DNA from: Haematococcus lacustris | Taxonomy: Eukaryota; Chlorophyta; Chlorophyceae; Chlamydomonadales; Haematococcaceae | NCBI GenBank assembly: GCA_030144725.1 | Contig: JASKMD010000015.1 | Coordinates: 1,639,487-1,703,486, forward strand | Direction of reading: 5' to 3' | DNA: 64,000 nucleotides | Shown: positions 1 through 9,724 of the stretch, piece by piece | Position numbering within the stretch: the first letter of the stretch is position 1 | How the letters are laid out: the number at the start of each line of letters is the position of its first letter | Notes under the pieces: model-generated | The model's database searches: none | What the model was told of the DNA's origin: nothing | Seen by the model: the letters and a program-made list of their open reading frames with translations, nothing else | Made by a program: the position numbers and the translations under genes

Positions 1-272
1 GCCACCTGCTGCAAAGCCGTATGCTCACCCTGCAGGCATTGGTGTGCTGCCTGCAGGTCGACTAAGTCGCCCTGCAACCCATCCACGGTGCCCATCAGGG
101 ACTGCTCTACATCCCGCAGCCGCTGCACCTCAGCCTGCAGGTCACGAATTGTCGCTTGTGCCCTACTGGCTGCAGCCTTGATGTTGTTAGGGCAATGCCG
201 ATTGCCAGCCCTTAGCGAGTTGTTTAGTGCATTGAGCTGGGCACTATGCGCCTTGCTTATTCTCTTACCCAT
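1..272 (-). CDS. Transposon-borne coiled-coil protein, N-terminal part
   Basis: The frame starts at the ATG at 270-272 on the minus strand and stays open to the window edge (about 90 residues). The product begins MGKRISKAHSAQLNALNN, continues through a conserved PNNIKAA stretch and then becomes a heptad-like Leu/Gln/Glu-rich segment (DLQAEVQRLRDVEQSLMGTV) that should form a coiled coil. It matches the first exon of the related gene at 2281 on the other strand, but unlike that copy it has no frameshift at the RLRDVEQ position, so it is the better preserved version here. I recognise no enzymatic domain and do not know its function. Because it is carried inside a TIR element, a role in that element (for example DNA or transposase binding) is possible but is inference. 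Confidence 0.55.
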   Translation of the reverse strand, partial: MGKRISKAHSAQLNALNNSLRAGNRHCPNNIKAAASRAQATIRDLQAEVQRLRDVEQSLMGTVDGLQGDLVDLQAAHQCLQGEHTALQQV

Positions 273-1130
273 GGTTAGGGATTGAGAGGGGGTGGGTGAG
301 TTGCTGAGCGGGGCTACGGTTAAAGGAGAGGTAGGGGAGAGGCGGTGGGGGAGGTAGGGGAGGTAGGGGAGGTAGGGGAGAGGTAGGAGGTGAGGAGAAG
401 GAGAGGTGGGGGGGAGGTGGCTGATGCCAGGCTGGGCTGCTGGGAGGAGGGGCTACTGGGAGCTGGGCGGGGTTGACGAGGTTGGGAGATGGTGGGTTAA
501 GTTGTGTTGGTGGCCACATGGCGGAGTGGTAAGCCAAGCTCAGTCGGCTCCTCGTGCACCTGTAGCCATCAGCATGTGTACCTTGTAAGCGGTCCATCTC
601 ATCACATACAAACCCAATGGTTGAGTTGCAAAGTGCCACGGACGCGTTACTAAATATGCTACAAATAATCCGAGTGAGGTCAGGCTGTTTCTTCAATGGT
701 GCAAAACATAAAGCTGATATTAGCTGTAGGGGGTGACTAGTCCCTACTGTGCCGCCCACCATTATAGCGATACAGCGCTGCCACACTCGGATTCGGGTTT
801 CTTCACATCCTCGCCAAGCGGCCTGCACCATCAGGAAGCTCGCGCAGCCATGTTTGCCTGACTTCGGTGGTGTGCGCCACCGACATGTCGTGCATCGCTA
901 ACGGATAGCCAAGGACGTAGCTTACCAGTGTAGCTAACCACGGTCTCTGATTGGGACACATCCGGGGTTACATGTGGCTGCCCGCATCGAATGACTCCGA
1001 TGGCAATTCCAATCGGACATTAAACGCGCAATATCGCATTGCAGCAGACGCAGCAAACGTTACATCAAATGATGGAGTAGATGGGTTGCCGTTGCATGAA
1101 GATTACCAACCCCATGTTGGGAACGCCTGA
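1..1130 (-). mobile_element. TIR element with coiled-coil gene, copy B (partial, leaves window)
   Basis: This is the 5' part of a DNA transposon lying on the minus strand. Its terminal inverted repeat GTTGGGAACGCCTGA is at 1116-1130. Reading leftwards (minus strand) the sequence parallels 1395-2560 of copy A: the 265-831 minus-strand frame and the 1694-1972 plus-strand frame encode nearly the same peptide (both begin MVQAAWRGC), and the first coding exon matches as well. The two copies therefore form a large inverted repeat of about 1.1 kb around a 264-bp spacer of LINE sequence. The rest of the element lies outside the window. No transposase domain is visible. Confidence 0.75.
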
Positions 1131-1394
1131 CCCCCAGACCGCTGTTGCCTAACCTGAACCTAGTCAAGCTCGTGCGAACTTCTGTAGAGAGCTGTCTGTT
1201 AAGCAGGTGTGGTGCCATGTGATTGATGCCAATGCCGTCCCCATGCTTAAACCATGCAGCATACGAACATCTCTCCCGATGCACCGTCTCAGGCAGTCAA
1301 GGGTCTCACTCAAACCCAACCCAACGCCTCCCCCACCTCTCGAGCCACTTGACTTCCACAGCCTTGGTGCCTAGGACCATGTCCGGGCTCAAGG
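1131..1394 (-). mobile_element. L1-type LINE fragment, 3' coding part (left piece)
   Basis: On the minus strand this encodes HRERCSYAAWFKHGDGIG and the following residues, nearly identical to the C-terminal part of the LINE at 56491-59721 (matching region about 56767-57031). It is the target into which TIR elements A and B inserted. The matching continuation of the same LINE resumes at 3870, immediately after element A, so 1131-1394 and 3870-3920 were once contiguous. Confidence 0.85.
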
Positions 1395-3869
1395 TCAGGC
1401 GTTCCCAACATGGGGTTGGCAATCTTCATGCAACTGCAGCCCACCTACTCAATCTTTTGATGTAACGTTTGTTGCGTTTGCTGCGATTTGATATTGCGCG
1501 TTTAATGTAAGACTGGAATTGCCATCGGAGTCTTTCGATGCGGGCAGCCACATGTGACCCCGAATGTGTCCCAATCGCAGACCGTGGTTAGGTACACCGG
1601 TAAGCTACGTCCTTGGCTATCCGTTAGCGATGCACGACATGTCGGTGGCGCACACCACCGAAGTCCGGCAAACATGGCTGCGCGAGGTTCCTGATGGTGC
1701 AGGCCGCTTGGCGAGGATGTAAACAAACCCGAATTCGTGTGCGACATCGCTGTATCGCTGTATTGGTGGGCGGCACAGTAGGGTCTAGTAACCCCCTCCA
1801 ACTATTATCCGCTATATGTTTTCAACCATTGAACAACAGCCTGGCCGCACACGAATCTTTTGTAGCATACTCATTAACGCGTCCATGGCACTATGCAACT
1901 CAATCATTGGGTTTGTATGTGACAAGTTATACCGCTTACAAGGTACACATGCTGATGGCTACAGGTGCATGAGGAGCCGACTGAGCTTGGCTGACCACTC
2001 CGCCACATGGCCACCACCAACACACCTTAACCCACCATCTCCCAACCTCGTCTACCCCGCCCAGCTCCCAGTAGCCCCTCCTCCCAGCCTGCCATCAGCC
2101 TCCTGCCCCCTAACTCTCCTTCTCCTCGCCTCCTACCTCTCCCCAACCTCTCCTTCACCCATCTCCCCCCTACCTCTCCTTCACCCATCTCCGTATCCAT
2201 CACCCCCCATCACCCTGACCACCGAGCCAAGCCCGTAGCCCCGCTCAGCCACTCACCCACCCACCTCTCAATCCCTAACCATGAAGAGAACAAAGAAGAG
2301 ATTAAGCAAGGCCAAGAGTGCTCAGCTCTATGCACTAAACAAGTCGCCAAGGGCTGGCTATCTGCATTGCCCTAACAACATCAAGGCTGCAGCTTGTACG
2401 GCACAAGCGACAAACCGTGATCTGCAGGCTGAGGTGCAGCGGTTGAGGATGTGGAGCAGTCCCTTATGGGCACAGTGGATGGGTTGCAGGGCGACCTAGG
2501 CGACCTGCAGGCAGCACACCAACGCCTGCAAGATGAGCATACGGCTTTGCAGCAGGTGGCATGCAGAGCGGCAGCTACCAATCACTCCCTACGGGCTGCT
2601 CGACACCGCCTCCAGGGTCAGGTGCATATCTACCGGAACAAACACCGCCCCCACCGCTCCCCACTCACCTTCAAGCAGAGGCAGCAGCTGCTGGTCTTGG
2701 AGCAACACCCCGTCTCAATGGAGGTGTTGAGGCGGTGTGCAGAGGCTGGCTACGGAAGGCTGGATAGCCATGGCCGGCCCATGGGCAGCATGGCGGAGCA
2801 GCTCAGCCCAGCACCCTCACCAAGGCCAAGATGCAAAGGGGAAGGCAGGGTGGCGTGGGTGGCGTGGGTGACGTGGGTGGCGTGGGTGGCAGGGTGGCGT
2901 GGGTGGGGTTCATGATTTGCAGCAGCATATGGGTCAGCTCCGTGCTGAAGTGCGGCGTAAGGAGGATGCCACAGCTGCAGCACAGCGGTCAGCAAAGGCA
3001 GAGCGCCAGATCACAGATGCAACGCACAAGGTCGGGAGGGTTGTGATTAATGTGGGTGACCATGCGTGCCAACAGCGGCTTGCAGCGGCCCATGCCCTTG
3101 CCTTGGGGGGGCATGATTATGGCCACACAACTGTCGAGGAGGCAATGAAGATGACAGGAAAGCAGCTTCAGTCATACCTCCAGTTTCACAAGCAGGAGGT
3201 ACACACGAGCTGGAGGGTACCCAAGCTACTGAGCCACGTGTGCACCCACATCCGTGGGAAGCTTGCCGCAGCTGCGCCCCCTCAGCAGCAGCTGACACCT
3301 GCAGGCACCACCCCTGAGCTGGCTGAGCCTGCTGGTGCACCCCCTCAGCAGCAGCAACAGCTGGCAGCGGCAAGCACGTCCCGTAAGCGTGGGGCACCTG
3401 CAGCTAACAAGTCGAGGGCAGCAAAGCAAGGTGAGACAACACCACGTACTGCACCTAGCACCTTGTTTAAGCGTAGTAGAGCAGCCGGTAATGCACTAGC
3501 GCCAGCAGCAGCTCCAAAAGCTCATAGTGGTATCCAGTCGTCACGACTGCCGTCGTCGCGTCCACATGCCAAAAGCAAAACATGTTCCGACTGCTGCTGC
3601 GTGTTGCAGGTGCCACTCACAACAGCGTGGCGAAGCGTGCTAGTGCGGCGCGCCTCGCATGTGGCGAAATGGCAAGAATTCAAATGCGTATCTTTGGACA
3701 GGCACTGAGCACCGCTGAGAGCGAGATAGTTTTTGCTGCGTCTGCCATTTCGTAGATATGACTCTCCTCTGTTCAAAGCACTGTTTACATATATTTTTGA
3801 CTGAGTGGCTGCGGAGATACGGGCTTCGTATCACAGGGGGGTGGTTTTCAGGTAGTTGGGAACGCCTGA
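1395..3869 (+). mobile_element. TIR DNA transposon, copy A, 2475 bp, 15-bp TIRs, 7-bp TSD
   Basis: Both ends can be defined from the sequence. The left TIR TCAGGCGTTCCCAAC is at 1395-1409 and its perfect inverse GTTGGGAACGCCTGA is at 3855-3869. The element is flanked by the direct repeat CTCAAGG (1388-1394 and 3870-3876). Removing the element plus one CTCAAGG restores LINE sequence found intact near 57024-57075. The element carries the broken coiled-coil gene at 2281-3708. No DDE-transposase signature was recognised, so it is either non-autonomous or belongs to a superfamily I cannot place. A 7-bp duplication is compatible with some hAT-like or related groups, but I do not assign it. Confidence 0.85.
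2281..3708 (+). pseudogene. Transposon-borne coiled-coil protein, frameshifted copy
   Basis: The start is ATG 2281 (MKRTKKRLSKAKSAQLYALN). Homology to the copies at 1-272 and 28943-30027 shows the intended order: a basic N-terminus with a KSPRAGYLHCPN-like motif, a long Gln/Ala/Leu coiled coil, a PLTFKQRQQ / SMEVLRRCAEAGYGRLDSHGRP block (about 2680-2790), a second coiled coil (QHMGQLRAEVRRKEDATAAA), then a Pro/Gln/Ala-rich basic tail (SRKRGAPAANKSRAAKQGE). One base is missing near 2445 relative to copy B, which moves the frame. A GTGGCGTGG minisatellite at 2847-2910 sits where an intron may lie (acceptor ending at 2921). The function is unknown. It may be a DNA-binding accessory protein of the element. 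Confidence 0.55.
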
Positions 3870-3920
3870 CTCAAGGTAAACTCACCCCCCATCAGCTCTC
3901 TGGCGGCCAGCTGGAAAGTG
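3870..3920 (-). mobile_element. L1-type LINE fragment (right piece)
   Basis: This matches 57024-57075 of the long LINE (shared ACTCACCCCCCATCAGCTCT core) and continues the piece that ends at 1394. It marks the far side of the element A insertion. Confidence 0.8.
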
Positions 3921-3950
3921 CAGATGGGATTAATGGACATGCCGCATACC

Positions 3951-4144
3951 AGCTGCAAACCAGGCTGGCTTGAGTTTAGATGTGATGCGGCTCCAGCCCA
4001 CTGTCCCGCACTGCTACTAGCAACCAAGCAGCAGTCGGCGACTCAGCTGCAGCATCGTGCTTGAGTAAACCCACACGGCGCTGTGCCCGCATGCAATGCC
4101 AGGTTTGAAGTGGCCATGCTGGCCTCTACATTGCATGGTACATG
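3951..4144. repeat. About 190-bp dispersed repeat, near-identical to 61791-61983
   Basis: The stretch starting at GCTGCAAACCAGGCTGGCTT and running to the TGGTACATGGCT at 4133-4144 recurs at 61791-61983 in the same orientation, with only a few differences (for example CTACTAGCAACC here and CTACCAGCACC there). Neither copy carries a plausible ORF. The two copies lie in quite different surroundings (after a LINE fragment here, upstream of ND4L there), so this is a mobile or segmentally duplicated unit rather than a tandem array. Confidence 0.8.
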
Positions 4145-4157
4145 GCTCAGTGACTGA

Positions 4158-4239
4158 GTCAGTCGGGTGTTCCCTACGGCGTTCCCTAGGTTACGGAGTT
4201 TTGCTCAGTCGGGTGTTCCCTAGGTTACGGAGTTTTGCG
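4158..4239. repeat. Imperfect tandem duplication of about 50 bp
   Basis: The segment AGTCGGGTGTTCCCT...TTACGGAGTTTTGC occurs twice in succession (4158-4203 and about 4207-4239). No coding potential is seen. Confidence 0.6.
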
Positions 4240-4322
4240 AGTTTTGGCTTAGATATATTTCATCATATTCCATCATGCTTGATCATATGGGGTCATATCT
4301 TAAAGATTATTTCGGGCGCGCC

Positions 4323-4400
4323 TTAGTGTTCCCAACTAACAGAAAATGACAGGAAACCGACCCTTGGCAGTAGGACGGCTGTAGCTCTGCACTCACTGCG
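4323..4400 (-). mobile_element. 3' terminal fragment of the coiled-coil TIR family
   Basis: TTAGTGTTCCCAAC followed by TAACAGAAAATGACAGGAAA (4337-4356) matches the 3' ends of the elements starting at 25235, 28642 and 62820. The remainder of the element is absent, and LINE sequence begins just downstream. Confidence 0.6.
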
Positions 4401-4539
4401 CCAAATAGTATGCTAGATGATTCACAATGTAGCCAACCCGGCCAGCAACCTTTCACCCATCCAGAATAGTATTACACTCAGTAGGCCGTGCACAGCAAAG
4501 CATCAAGTTAGTGATTTAAATTTGAGCCGTTGCGGAGCA

Positions 4540-6867
4540 TGTAGGGAAATCACGACCGCCATACACGACATGTTCACAGTCCTATGGGCGACAGGCCTCA
4601 CCCCCATCGGATGGAAGACTAGCAACACTGTGCTCATCTACAAAAACAAGGGGTCCGAAACTGACCTAGCCAACTACAGACCCATCGGCCTTACCAACAC
4701 CCTCTACAAACTGGACACGTATGATCACAGTGTCACTATACGAGTATGCCGAACAACACAACGTCCTTAGTAGCCGCCATGCAGGCTTCCGCAGGCACCA
4801 AGACACTATGACCCAGCTGCAAAGCCTAGTCATGGCCCTCGAAGACGCCAAGATAGGCCAACAAGACATCTACGCACTCATCGTAGACGTTACCTCTGCC
4901 TTTAACACCACCGATCAGGCTAAGACACTCTGGATCATGTATGACCTAGGCTTTCCCACAGACGCCATCGAGGCAGTAAAAGATCTCTACACCGGAGCGA
5001 GCAGCTTAGTACAGCTCACACAACTGAAAGGCCAACCTGTTCCTATCACACGAGGCACTATCCAAGAAGACTCTCTCTCCCCTCTGTTATTCCTAATCTA
5101 CATGGAGCCGCTCTTGCGATGGCTGCACGTTGGAGGCAGAGGGTATGAGCACGGCTGCCTCGATGCAAACCAGCAGCAGGACAACACTCTACAACATCAA
5201 AACAAACTGAGCAGCCTAGCCTTTGCAGACGACCTCATCATTCTCACCTCTTGCCTCTCCGACCTTAAGATCAGGCGCATAAGCTCACAGAGTTCTCCAC
5301 TTGGGGCAGCCTACGAGTGTCAGGCAGCAAAACCAAAGTAACAGGCATATTACACCAAAAGGCCAAGACAAAAGTCTATGGCACAAATGACCCTACAGCC
5401 AGGTGGCAGCCCAGCTCCATGGTCAGATTGAGGTGCAAGGGCAGGCCACTCAGTACCTCTCCCCCACCCAGCGCTTCCTGTACCTAGGTGTCAACATTAC
5501 CATGACCCTGGACTGGAAGCGCCAGCATAGACGCATGACTGACACCCTTCGCTGCAGACTTGAATGCCTCCGCACATCATACGCCTCACCTCGTCAGACC
5601 CTCCACATTGTAAAGACAGCGGTGGCCACCTGCCTAGCCTATGCTTTTCTAGTGACACCATGCTCGCCCACTGACCTAGAAACATGGGACAGCATGATCA
5701 CCACCATGATCAAACGCAGGTTTGGTCTGTGGGCCAGCGCACCTAGCGCCATGATCCGTGAAGATACAGACACCTTTGGCCTAGGATGCACCTCACTGGC
5801 AGTGGAATACAACAGCCGCTGCGTGAAGACACTATTGGAAGGACTCCAAGCGGAGGGCCGCTACGGCAAGGTCACCAGGTCCATGCTTGCCATGCAGATC
5901 ACATACCTCTCGCAGCTGCTAGCCCAAAAAGCCATCCAGACACCAGACTCAGAAGGAGCTGCAGAAATGCTCGTGCACTCGCCAGCTGCTCTGCGCCCAC
6001 AACAGCTCCCTGCAAGTGGCATTCAAAGGCACCACCATTGATCCCCCCCTGTTGGCACAGCTACAAGCTATACAAACAGCATCAGTGCCCCAACCCCTAG
6101 ACAAACACCACATTAGAGTGATGCGTGCCATAGTGGGCCCCCTCATTGCACTTGGCTTCTCTGGCCCCCACCAGCTCTTAGAAATGAAAGGCACCAACAT
6201 CATATCAGGCAGAGAATTGAGGGTCCTCGCCAAACAAAGGGGCAGGAGGGCAACACACAAACACATTGTGGCCCTACACCGCCTGCGCCTGCTGCTCCAG
6301 CTCGGCGAGGAACCCACCCCAGACCAACTGCAAGCCATCATGAACCACCGGGACACCAACCTTGACCTGGACCTGAAACACAGGCAGACGCACCAGAGCA
6401 AGGGAGGCCTCACAGCCTGCCAATGGACTGACAAAAGGACCTACGCACAACCGGGGTGGAACTGGCAGGCCTCCATCGCCTCCAACCAAGTCATTCGCAT
6501 TACCGACCTCTTCAATCAGCCTCAGAAACAGTCCACAGCTGCCCCACCACCCCACTCCACAAACACACTACCCACCGGTGCAACCATAGCCAACCTACAA
6601 AAACCTAGCAACAAGAGGCAAGCGCCAAACCCACTCTCCGACAATAAGAGCATGGGCAGAGTAGCCCTACCTGATGCCACTGACATCCCTCTGCCACACC
6701 TGGACCCGACCCAGCTATACACTTGGAAGGAGGACCAAGCCATAAGGGGCACAGCTAGACACAGCCAATTGATGCTAAACCAGATGTTCAGGCACAGGGA
6801 GAAGATCAAGAAGGTCTTTGGCTGGCAGATTACCAACACCACACTTGGCCGGGACTTACCCCCTTAA
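4540..6867 (+). pseudogene. LINE reverse transcriptase region, frameshifted
   Basis: RT motifs are readable in three successive frames. A fingers/palm entry (GWKTSNTVLIYKNKG, ANYRPIGLTN) lies at 4608-4700. After a frameshift near 4715 come motif A (ALIVDVTSAFNTTD, about 4873-4915), motif B (GTIQEDSLSPLLFLIYMEPL, about 5054-5113) and motif C (LAFADDLIILTS, about 5217-5252). The glycine normally before DSLSP is glutamate here. Further frameshifts near 5341 and 6010 precede a C-terminal region ending at an in-frame stop at 6865-6867. The enzyme would copy LINE RNA at a nicked chromosomal site, but this copy cannot be translated as one protein. Confidence 0.85.
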
Positions 6868-9595
6868 GCTGCAAGAAGGACGCACCAAAAGCAGAAACCT
6901 GAAGAGGAAACTGATGTCACCATGCAACAGCGACACTGGGTAACGTGGCACCCGTCCAGAGTTGAGAAATGGGCCCTCCCCCTCTACGCCAAGAATGGCT
7001 ACCACCCGCAGAGCGTAAAGCCCTACCCACGCAGCCAACTCAGGGATGACGATTGCGATTGTGAGCTATGCTGGTCACCCAACAGCAGGGAGAATGATGA
7101 AGGTGCTACAGACATGTATGTCTGTGACACATGCCAACGCACATACCACTGGCAGTGCCTTATCGACTGCAACTGCGCCAAGCCAAATGAACGACCTGGC
7201 TGTGATGACAACACAGAATGGGAATGCCCCTCGTGCGCACCGCTAGCCCCACAGGAGAAGGAGGCACGCAAAGCTGCTGCGGACGAGGAGATAGTAGAGG
7301 TCCACTGGGAACCCAGCGCGGAGGCATTGACCATGCTTAAACACCATACAGACTTCTGCGAGCACATGGAGGAGTACAAAACAGAGATAGAGGCCAAGCA
7401 ACACGCACTCACAAGCACGCGCAAGGACGGCGACATAGACGATGATCTGGTGCGACAAAGCATGAGTGACGCTGCACGTGGACAATGGCAGTCCAGCCAT
7501 GGCGACCCGCTACGCTCGAAAGTTAGATTCGATGTCCTCCCCACCAACCCGCAGCTCGATATATGCCCAACTGGAAGATGCGAAGTGTGGCTTCGACATG
7601 CAGACTTCTACCCCTGTCAACTAACCACAGCCCTGACACAAGCCCTACCCCAACCACTCACACAACAAGTTGTAGCCGTCTACAACACAGATGGTAAATG
7701 CGTGGGAGTCATCACACCCGCCCGAGCAGCAAACCTGCTATCTAGGTACAATGAAACCCAGAAGAACGCCCCCACACCCCCCAACACCAGCTGTGCCGCA
7801 GAGCTTGCCAGCCTCTTGGCAAGGCATGGTCAAGCAACCGCTGATGCCACACACACGACACCCACACCACTGGCCCACGTCCTAAGAAAACACTTGGAGA
7901 TCACCAAGGAACGCTACACCACCCCTCTCCACTGCAGCCCACTGATTGAAGAGTACTACAGCCCATGCGAAAGAGACAAGCTATTCGGCTCGCTGGGCCC
8001 CCCCCTACTCTGCCAGCACCAAGGCATGTCATTGGCCCAACCCAACAAAACACACATCACAATGGCCGTGCGACACGCCCTACACGCAGCGCAAGCCCCA
8101 ACACACATACCAACCCTCACTGCCATGCTCCTGCCTAACAAAGGCCGCACAATTGGCGCAACATACATGCGGTGGATTACTGAACACCCCCACCTGTGCA
8201 CCAAAATTGGCACCTTCGCACCCCATGCGCTGCAGCCAGACCCGCCGCAAGCGTGGACTGGGGGCATACCGTACACCTGCAGCAACAAACACCACTCACT
8301 GCTCGTACTGATCCACAACTCGAGCGCAACACATCACCTGCAAGCGCGGAACCCACTATGGCTTGACAACCTACGCTACGCCTTGAGTCAACCCGCCGGA
8401 AGAAAGTTCCTCCCCCTCACCAACTCACGCCCCCCCCCCCTCCTACCGGCCCACACAACCCTACCAGGGGCCGGCACCTACAGGAAACTACCCCCAGATA
8501 CACCAACACCCCCCACAGCCCTCCTCCCCACCTCCAAAACCCCCGATACCAACCGGAGCGGCACCCACCTCCATTCAAAGGTTAGGGACTGGAAATCATG
8601 GACACACACCGATGGCAGCTGCACCACAGCACCAGGAGCACCCCAACGCATTGGAGCAGGCATCTACCACCCCCAAGGCACACAACACCACCACACCGTC
8701 AACCCCTGCGGAGAGGGGGCTACCAACACCATCACAAGAGCCGAGCTCGCAGCCATCAAGGCAACACTTGACCAGGGGCACACACACATCGCCACCGACA
8801 GCCTCACCGCCATGTTCCAGATAAGGATGGCTGTCCTCTAACCCATGCGTCTCCACGTGCACAAGCACAAGGACATTATTACCACCATAGTACAAACAAT
8901 CAAAGCTAGCCCTACAACAATGCATCTCTTTAAGGTGAGAGCACACAACGGCATCATTGGAAATGAGTATGCCGACCACACAGCCAAACTGGCAGCACAA
9001 CAGGATAACCATGATATCACCATCCCAGGCTGCAAGGATCCCTACCACGACATCCACTGGCTGCAAACTCCTGGGAAGGAGGACCAACCCCCCCGGCCAC
9101 TAGGGAACCTGACGGGCTGCCTGAAAACCCACATGTACACCAGACATAGACTAGGACTAGCCAATCAAGACTCTATCTACTATGAGGCCTGGCAGTCTAT
9201 CACCCTCACAGCGCACAAGATGAGCAACTTTCTTTGGCGCGATGGGGCAATTACGACGCCACAACAAAGGTGCATTCTGCGCTACAGAACTGGCACTCTC
9301 TACAACCAAAAACACGCAGTCCGCTTTGGACTTAGCGATAACACTACTGCCCTCTGTGCGGCCAGCCGGACAGCGCTCTACACATCCTGTCCGGCTGCAC
9401 TGCTACGAACAAAGTCGTAACGCACCGCCACAATGTGGCCGGCCGCGCCATCTTCCGAGCCGTGCAGGATGGACGCCTTGGCGCCGGTCTGATCTTCACC
9501 GACGTCGGCGACCTACACGAGGAAAGCGAAACTGCCTCACCAACCACAAACAAGGTATATCGCCGGAATTTGCGACGCGCACTTGCCATAGACCC
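6868..9595 (+). pseudogene. LINE PHD finger - RNase H - zinc knuckle region
   Basis: The same frame continues past the 6867 stop. A C4HC3 PHD finger is clear: CELC (about 7067), CDTCQRTYHWQC (7126-7161) and CPSC (7225-7236). PHD fingers usually bind histone H3 tails, so a role in choosing chromatin targets is a reasonable inference. RNase H follows with its acidic residues in HTDGS (about 8610), RAELAAIKA (about 8740), IATDSL (about 8788) and GNEYADHTAKLA (8959-8994). It is broken by an in-frame TAA at 8839-8841. After a one-base shift near 9345 comes a CCHC knuckle (CPLCGQPDSALHILSGC). The frame then runs to the Fanzor insertion at 9595/9596 and resumes at 11690. Confidence 0.85.
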
Positions 9596-9724
9596 CCAGG
9601 GTTCGCTTTCCTCGTTCATGGTCATGTAGACATGTAGACTTGTCATGTAGACATGTATGTAGACATGTGTGTGACAAACACGAAAATCCTTAGTATATGT
9701 TGCTGCCTCGCGTTGCTATTGTTT

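Noticed and set aside
5949..6434. 161-codon minus-strand frame
   Set aside because: A shadow of the LINE coding strand with no recognisable domain.
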